Shown in pieces: positions 48,134 through 51,851 of a stretch of 51,851 bases of DNA. This stretch comes from a virus: positions 1 to 51,851 of the IMG/VR virus record IMGVR_UViG_3300006793_000049, one strand, 5' to 3'. The notes beneath the pieces were generated by a model, which had not been told where the DNA came from, did not search any database, and saw only the letters and a program-made list of their open reading frames with translations. The first letter of the stretch is position 1, and every line of letters begins with the position of its first letter. The position numbers and the translations under genes were made by a program.

Positions 48134-49111
48134 ATGATAGAAGACCCAAAACAAGAAGAACTTAATCAAGAGGATGAACTCGAGATTGAGATTGATGAAG
48201 GGGGGCACGAAGAGAGCCAACCTGAAGAGCAGCCAGCTCCAGAACCAGAAACTCCCGAAACTGATGAAGTTGAAGATGAAGATCCTGTAGAGGAAGAAAC
48301 ATCTGAATTAATTCCAGAAGAAGAGGAAGAGTCTGATGACAAAACCAAATATGGCAAACGAGCTGAGAAGCGAATCAAACGCCTAGTCAAGCAACGTAAG
48401 GAGCTTGAGGAAAAATTAAAATCACTAGAAGATGAGAAACAAAAGTTTCAGTCTGAACGTGAAGAACTTCTAGGTAGATCCGCAGAGTCAGAACTAGCTG
48501 CAGTTACGCAGTACGGTGACAGACTTAAGGCTCAAGAGAGAGAAGTACTAGCTACTCTTAAAGATGCTAAATCAAATGGTGATGTAGATAAAGAAATAGA
48601 AGCTACCGATAAGTTAGCTTCGATTAAAGCTGAGTCTCTCATTGTTAAACAGTACGAAGAGAAAGCTAAGTCAGCTTCTACTAAAAAAGTTTCTGCTGAA
48701 GAAACTGTTGAGAAGCCGCAAAATAACACTCCTGTCCCAGACAGAAGAGCTATTCAGTGGCAGAAAAGAAACTCATGGTTTGGTGGGCAAAACCAATCTG
48801 AAAAGATTATGACCCAAGCAGCCATGGTAGTACACAAGGAGTTAATAGATGAAGGTATATATCCTGACGCTGATCCTGGTGAGTACTATAGTGAACTTGA
48901 TGCTCGCATCCGTTCTGAGTTTCCTGAAAAATTCAAGACAGCGAGTACAGCGAAAAAAGTACAAGTAGTAGCGGGTGGAACGCGCACTTCCCCCAGTGGC
49001 AAACAGAAAGTCACATTGACTAAATCAGAGGTAGACACTGCTAATAAGTTAGGAGTATCTTTACAAGAATATGCGCGACAAAAAATGCGCCGAGATGGAA
49101 CGGCGGGATAA
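48134..49111 (+). CDS. Head scaffolding protein
   Basis: 325 residues. The N-terminal 80 residues are extremely acidic. A Lys/Glu coiled coil follows (about 75-185, RKELEEKLKSLEDEKQKFQS). The C-terminal part is basic (VTLTKSEVDTANKLGVSLQE). Acidic plus coiled-coil plus basic tail, directly upstream of the capsid genes, is typical of podovirus scaffolds that direct prohead assembly. An octamer copy lies at 48201. Confidence 0.82.
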   Translation: MIEDPKQEELNQEDELEIEIDEGGHEESQPEEQPAPEPETPETDEVEDEDPVEEETSELIPEEEEESDDKTKYGKRAEKRIKRLVKQRKELEEKLKSLEDEKQKFQSEREELLGRSAESELAAVTQYGDRLKAQEREVLATLKDAKSNGDVDKEIEATDKLASIKAESLIVKQYEEKAKSASTKKVSAEETVEKPQNNTPVPDRRAIQWQKRNSWFGGQNQSEKIMTQAAMVVHKELIDEGIYPDADPGEYYSELDARIRSEFPEKFKTASTAKKVQVVAGGTRTSPSGKQKVTLTKSEVDTANKLGVSLQEYARQKMRRDGTAG

Positions 49112-49122
49112 GGAGTAGATGA

Positions 49123-49590
49123 ATGACACAGGCTACTAAGACAACTCGAATAACGCGAGCTTCGGGTACTCGCAAAAAGACGTGGACTCCACCGAGCAAA
49201 TTGGAAACTCCAAAAGCTCCAGAGGGTGTTCACTATAGATGGGTTCGACATGAACTCTTGGGTGATGATCACGCAGGAAATGTTCATGAAAGAACACGTC
49301 AAGGATACGAGCCAGTTAGACCAGAAGAACTTGGCGGCGACTGGCAAGCGGATGTTTTAGACACAGGTAAACATGCGGGTATAGTTAGAACAGGTGATTT
49401 GATTTTGATGAAGGTTGATCAAGAAATTGCTGACCAAAGAAACGAATACTTTTCTGACAAAACCAAAGCTGCAGAGGGAGCAGTCAACTCTGAGTTGCAG
49501 AAAAACAATAGCGCAGTTGCACCTATAAGCCAAGACGAACAATCTTCCGTCTCAGTAGGCGGGGGAAGGAACGCAAAGTTTGAGGACTAA
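49123..49590 (+). CDS. Conserved head-region protein
   Basis: 155 residues. The pattern HYRWVRHELLGDDHAGNVHE, then TRQGYEPVRPEEL, then GLILMKVD-type strand (RTGDLILMKVDQEIADQRNE), is one I remember from marine podovirus head operons. It lies between scaffold and the capsid genes. It may be a minor capsid or decoration protein. Confidence 0.72.
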   Translation: MTQATKTTRITRASGTRKKTWTPPSKLETPKAPEGVHYRWVRHELLGDDHAGNVHERTRQGYEPVRPEELGGDWQADVLDTGKHAGIVRTGDLILMKVDQEIADQRNEYFSDKTKAAEGAVNSELQKNNSAVAPISQDEQSSVSVGGGRNAKFED

Positions 49591-49605
49591 TCGTTTGATT
49601 ACCTC
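49582..49605 (+). terminator. Hairpin after the conserved head gene
   Basis: GAGG, then TAATC-GTTT-GATTA, then CCTC, forms a bulged stem across the stop codon region. TGCTTTGC follows. It may be a weak terminator or an mRNA processing site. Confidence 0.45.
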
Positions 49606-49638
49606 TGCTTTGCAACATAATAACAACGGAGGTAAAAC

Positions 49639-50238
49639 ATGGCATATGGTTTAAAACCAGTCAAGCACGCTAAAGGTGGTCTCGTAAGAACCAATAACTT
49701 TAGTGGTGTTAATGGTTACAGAGTTGCTGCCACTGCTCCTAGTGCATTCTTCGAAGGCGATCTCGTGACTTTCTCAGGAGGTAACATTGTTACCGATATG
49801 GGAGCAGCATCACCAGGCGCAGTCGTAGGTGTTTTCTGGGGCGCAGAATATGTAGACAATGCATCAGGCGAAGTAAAATTTGTCAGAAGCATTCCAGCAT
49901 CAACTGTAGCTAAAGATAAGTACAAAGTGTACGTATATGATGATCCAGATATCATCTTTCAAATCGAAGCAGATCAAGATACAACAGCTATCGCAGCTGC
50001 TGACGTAGGTAAGAACGTACAAATCGTAGCATCACCAACAGGTAGTGCTATCACACACAAATCAGGTCTTGTAGCAGATTCTAGCACAAAGAACACAACT
50101 AACACATTCCCACTAACTGTACTAGCTAGTGCGGAGTTAGATGATTCTTTCACATCAGCTGGAACATCTATGGATATTTTGGTGAAAATAAATACTCATC
50201 AATTTGGACTAGGCGCTACTGGCGTAACAGGTATATAG
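49639..50238 (+). CDS. Putative capsid decoration or head structural protein
   Basis: 199 residues, with GGAGG upstream. MAYGLKPVKHAKGG begins a pattern I have seen in marine phage structural proteins. It is beta-rich (AATAPSAFFEGDLVTFSGGN, AVVGVFWGAEYVDNASGEVK) with no enzyme motif. It sits immediately upstream of the major capsid gene, which fits a decoration or stabilising protein. Confidence 0.7.
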   Translation: MAYGLKPVKHAKGGLVRTNNFSGVNGYRVAATAPSAFFEGDLVTFSGGNIVTDMGAASPGAVVGVFWGAEYVDNASGEVKFVRSIPASTVAKDKYKVYVYDDPDIIFQIEADQDTTAIAAADVGKNVQIVASPTGSAITHKSGLVADSSTKNTTNTFPLTVLASAELDDSFTSAGTSMDILVKINTHQFGLGATGVTGI

Positions 50239-50249
50239 GAGGATAAATT

Positions 50250-51158
50250 ATGGCTATATCAAGAGCACAAATCCTTAAAGAACTTGAGCCAGGTCTTAAT
50301 GCGATTTTTGGTACTGAATACAATAGGTACGAAAATGAGCACGCCGTCTTGTTCGATGAGGAAACATCAAACAGAGCTTTCGAAGAAGAAGTACTCTTCC
50401 CAGGCTTTGGTAATGCAGGTGAGAAGTTCGAAGGTGCACCAGTATCTTACGCCGATTCAGGTGAAGGATATGTATCACGATACACTCACAAAACTGTAGC
50501 ATTAGCATTCTCATTAACTGAGGAAGCTATGGAAGATAACTTATATGATAAGTTGTCAACCAGACTAACTAAAGCTTTAGCAAGAGCGATGGCTTCTGCT
50601 AAGCAACTTACTGCAGCTAACGTGTATAACAACGCATTCAGCGGTTCATACACAGGCGGTGATGGGCAACCATTAATTTCTAATGCACACCCATTACAAA
50701 ACGGCGGTTCAGGTTCTAACAGACCTGCTACTTACGCTGACTTATCTGAGACATCATTAGAAACAGCATTAATTGATATTGCTGGTCTAACAGATGACAA
50801 AGGTGTGCCAGCTGCAATTCAAGGTAGAACCTTACACATCCCAAGACAATTAGTATTTGTTGCCGAGAGATTAATGAAATCTCCAAACAGAGTAGCAACT
50901 GCTGACAATGATATCAATGCTATCAACTCTATGGGTATGCTTCCTGGTGGATACTATGTGAACCACAGATTCACAGACACTGATGCATTCTTCATTAGAA
51001 CTGATGCTCCTAACGGTATCAAAATGTTCAACAGAGCAGCTATGAATACTAAGATGGAAGGTGACTTTGAAACAGGTAATGTACGATACAAAGCCAGAGA
51101 AAGATACAGCTTCGGTTGGTCTGACTGGAGAAGTGTCTACGGAAACCAAGGTGCTTAA
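50250..51158 (+). CDS. Major capsid protein (Mu gpT-like)
   Basis: 302 residues, with AGGAGG upstream. The pattern LEPGLNAIFGTEYNRYENEH, then FEGAPVSYADSGEGYVSRYT, then ALAFSLTEEAMEDNLYD, then HPLQNGG, then RQLVFVAERLMKSPNRVATA, matches Mu-like major head subunits (gpT family), which have the HK97 fold. The length is close to the family norm of about 300. It is followed by a strong hairpin. Confidence 0.88.
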   Translation: MAISRAQILKELEPGLNAIFGTEYNRYENEHAVLFDEETSNRAFEEEVLFPGFGNAGEKFEGAPVSYADSGEGYVSRYTHKTVALAFSLTEEAMEDNLYDKLSTRLTKALARAMASAKQLTAANVYNNAFSGSYTGGDGQPLISNAHPLQNGGSGSNRPATYADLSETSLETALIDIAGLTDDKGVPAAIQGRTLHIPRQLVFVAERLMKSPNRVATADNDINAINSMGMLPGGYYVNHRFTDTDAFFIRTDAPNGIKMFNRAAMNTKMEGDFETGNVRYKARERYSFGWSDWRSVYGNQGA

Positions 51159-51172
51159 TCACTAATTCGGAT

Positions 51173-51199
51173 AGGGGGTTTACCATAAAGGTGCCCCCT
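51173..51199 (+). terminator. Hairpin after the major capsid gene, containing an octamer copy
   Basis: AGGGGG (51173-51178) pairs with CCCCCT (51194-51199), with an inner ACC/GGT pairing and an ATAAA loop. TTCCTTTAAC follows. The 3' arm is an inverted dispersed octamer. It is probably a partial terminator that lowers expression of downstream genes relative to the capsid. Confidence 0.6.
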
Positions 51200-51260
51200 T
51201 CCTTTAACTATTAACACCATAGACTGCAAAAGCAGACTATATAACAAAGGAGTATAGACT

Positions 51261-51464
51261 ATGGGAACAACAACTTTTTCAGGACCAGTAAACACACAAT
51301 CTGTTATTGGTCTTAACGTATACACAGTGGCTACTGCACCAGATGGTGTAGAAGGTCAAATTGCATATTTCTCAGATGGAGCTGCAGGGTCTGCAATCTT
51401 AGCTTTCTATGATGGAAGCAACTGGAAAAGATGCGACACTGGTGCTACAATAGCATCGTCTTAA
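51261..51464 (+). CDS. Small structural protein
   Basis: 67 residues (MGTTTFSGPVNTQSVIGLNV, then a beta-rich region with GSAILAFYDGSNWKRCDTG). AAAGGAG precedes the ATG. It resembles small head or tail accessory proteins. The function is unknown. Confidence 0.7.
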   Translation: MGTTTFSGPVNTQSVIGLNVYTVATAPDGVEGQIAYFSDGAAGSAILAFYDGSNWKRCDTGATIASS

Positions 51465-51471
51465 TTTTAAC

Positions 51472-51489
51472 GGGGGAGGCAACTCCCCC
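51472..51489 (+). other. Intercistronic hairpin with GNRA tetraloop
   Basis: GGGGGAG-GCAA-CTCCCCC is a perfect 7-bp stem capped by a GNRA loop, with no T-run after it. It is more likely an RNA stability or processing element than a strong terminator. Confidence 0.6.
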
Positions 51490-51507
51490 ACAACAAGGAG
51501 TTTATAA

Positions 51508-51813
51508 ATGGTAAGATCAGATTTAAGACCCGTAACCAGAACAACAGACGGTCGTGTGACTTACACTGATGGTGGTTCAGACTACGTAGGAAGAACAAGA
51601 CTACAAGGTATGATTATTGCTAATGATGGTGTGGGTGCAGGTAGCGTGGTTTTCTATGACAATACATCTGCAACAGGTACAGCTTTATTAACTATTGACG
51701 TACCTCAAGGTGATGTAATGAACATTGGATTACCAGATGCAGGTGTTCTTTTTAAAACAGGCATTTACGTAGATTTAACAAACATTTCACGAGTAACTTT
51801 ATTCGTTCAGTAA
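51508..51813 (+). CDS. Small structural protein
   Basis: 101 residues, with AAGGAG upstream. It starts MVRSDLRPVTRTTDGRVTYT, then a beta-rich pattern (GSVVFYDNTSATGTALLTID, GIYVDLTNISRVTLFVQ) that fits small phage capsid or tail accessory sandwiches. It is followed after one base by an octamer copy serving the next start. Confidence 0.7.
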   Translation: MVRSDLRPVTRTTDGRVTYTDGGSDYVGRTRLQGMIIANDGVGAGSVVFYDNTSATGTALLTIDVPQGDVMNIGLPDAGVLFKTGIYVDLTNISRVTLFVQ

Positions 51814-51822
51814 GGGGGGCAC

Positions 51823-51851
51823 GTGGCAACTTCTGGCACATACACGTTCAG
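51823..51851 (+). CDS. Partial gene at the right edge (head-tail completion type)
   Basis: It starts GTG 51823, with an octamer copy (51815-51822) as ribosome-binding region, and continues past the window end. Only MATSGTYTF is visible. From memory, this start is common on head-to-tail joining proteins of marine podoviruses. Joining directly to base 1 gives a stop within about 11 codons of the join, so the next sequence is missing. Confidence 0.55.

Larger units (their letters stand above)
872..51822. repeat. Dispersed octamer GGGGGCAC, 27 copies
   Basis: Plus-strand copies start at 872, 3427, 4806, 6896, 9159, 11396, 14831, 17388, 20283, 23870, 30079, 37235, 38750, 44312, 48201 and 51815. 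Inverted copies (GTGCCCCC) start at 3283, 8490, 14078, 14637, 18473, 19072, 22574, 33090, 37086, 47484 and 51191. The preceding base is usually A or G and the following base is most often G. Seventeen lie inside genes in all three frames, and ten lie in gaps or ribosome-binding regions. At about 38% GC, fewer than one copy is expected. Confidence 0.9.

Noticed and set aside
1-51851. CRISPR array or tRNA genes
   Set aside because: I saw no regularly spaced repeat-spacer pattern, and no T-loop GTTCGAATC-type block with a matching acceptor stem. The heptamer array has spacers too short and irregular for CRISPR.

Overview
The window reads as most of the genome of a lytic, tailed, low-GC double-stranded DNA phage. 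It encodes a terminase, a portal, a scaffold, a Mu gpT-like capsid protein, holin and lysozyme, phage-type replication and recombination genes and a class I ribonucleotide reductase. I see no integrase, no tRNA, no phage RNA polymerase, and no tail sheath, tail tube or tape-measure gene. This favours a podovirus with a P22-like head module. Several small proteins (the STVNKAGNYTKP, KWRTKSGKPS and FKARHAKN types) are ones I remember from marine phages, so a marine host is likely, but that is inference. The right end stops inside a new gene, and joining it to the left end does not keep that gene open, so the window is probably not a directly closed circle.

Layout. (1) 1-13760, plus strand: tail and internal-virion genes, ending in a 2420-residue polyvalent protein. 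(2) 13762-15000, minus strand: a lone HTH-metallophosphoesterase gene. (3) 15045-17953, plus strand: a promoter, a chain of tiny basic proteins including a 32-residue metallothionein-like peptide, then holin, lysozyme and a conserved unknown. (4) 17984-36747, minus strand: the early and middle region. From right to left it has a box-controlled promoter cluster, an amidoligase and class II amidotransferase pair, many small accessory genes (one a gamma-glutamylcyclotransferase), a RecB-like nuclease, a Sak4-like ATPase, a DNA polymerase A split in two, a primase/helicase-like ATPase and nrdA/nrdB. (5) 35.9-37.4 kb: a dense regulatory, origin-like region. (6) 37365-51851, plus strand: terS, terL, portal, a LamG/SPRY protein, secreted or membrane proteins, Hsp20, a GroES-like protein, scaffold, capsid and head-completion genes.

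Control. Sigma70-like promoters can be read directly, so host RNA polymerase probably transcribes the phage. Several put the predicted first transcribed base on or next to the ATG, which implies leaderless mRNAs. A second class, at 32-36.8 kb, has the heptamer TGCGACA 9-10 bp upstream of the -35 with a fixed 16-bp spacer, and looks like a regulon with its own activator. The same heptamer forms a palindrome and array at 36407-36486.

The strongest unexplained signal is the octamer GGGGGCAC. I count 27 copies on both strands, where base composition predicts well under one. They occur in all reading frames, in ribosome-binding sites and in intergenic hairpins. This points to a DNA-level function, such as a Chi-like, protein-binding or packaging-related site, that known gene content does not explain.
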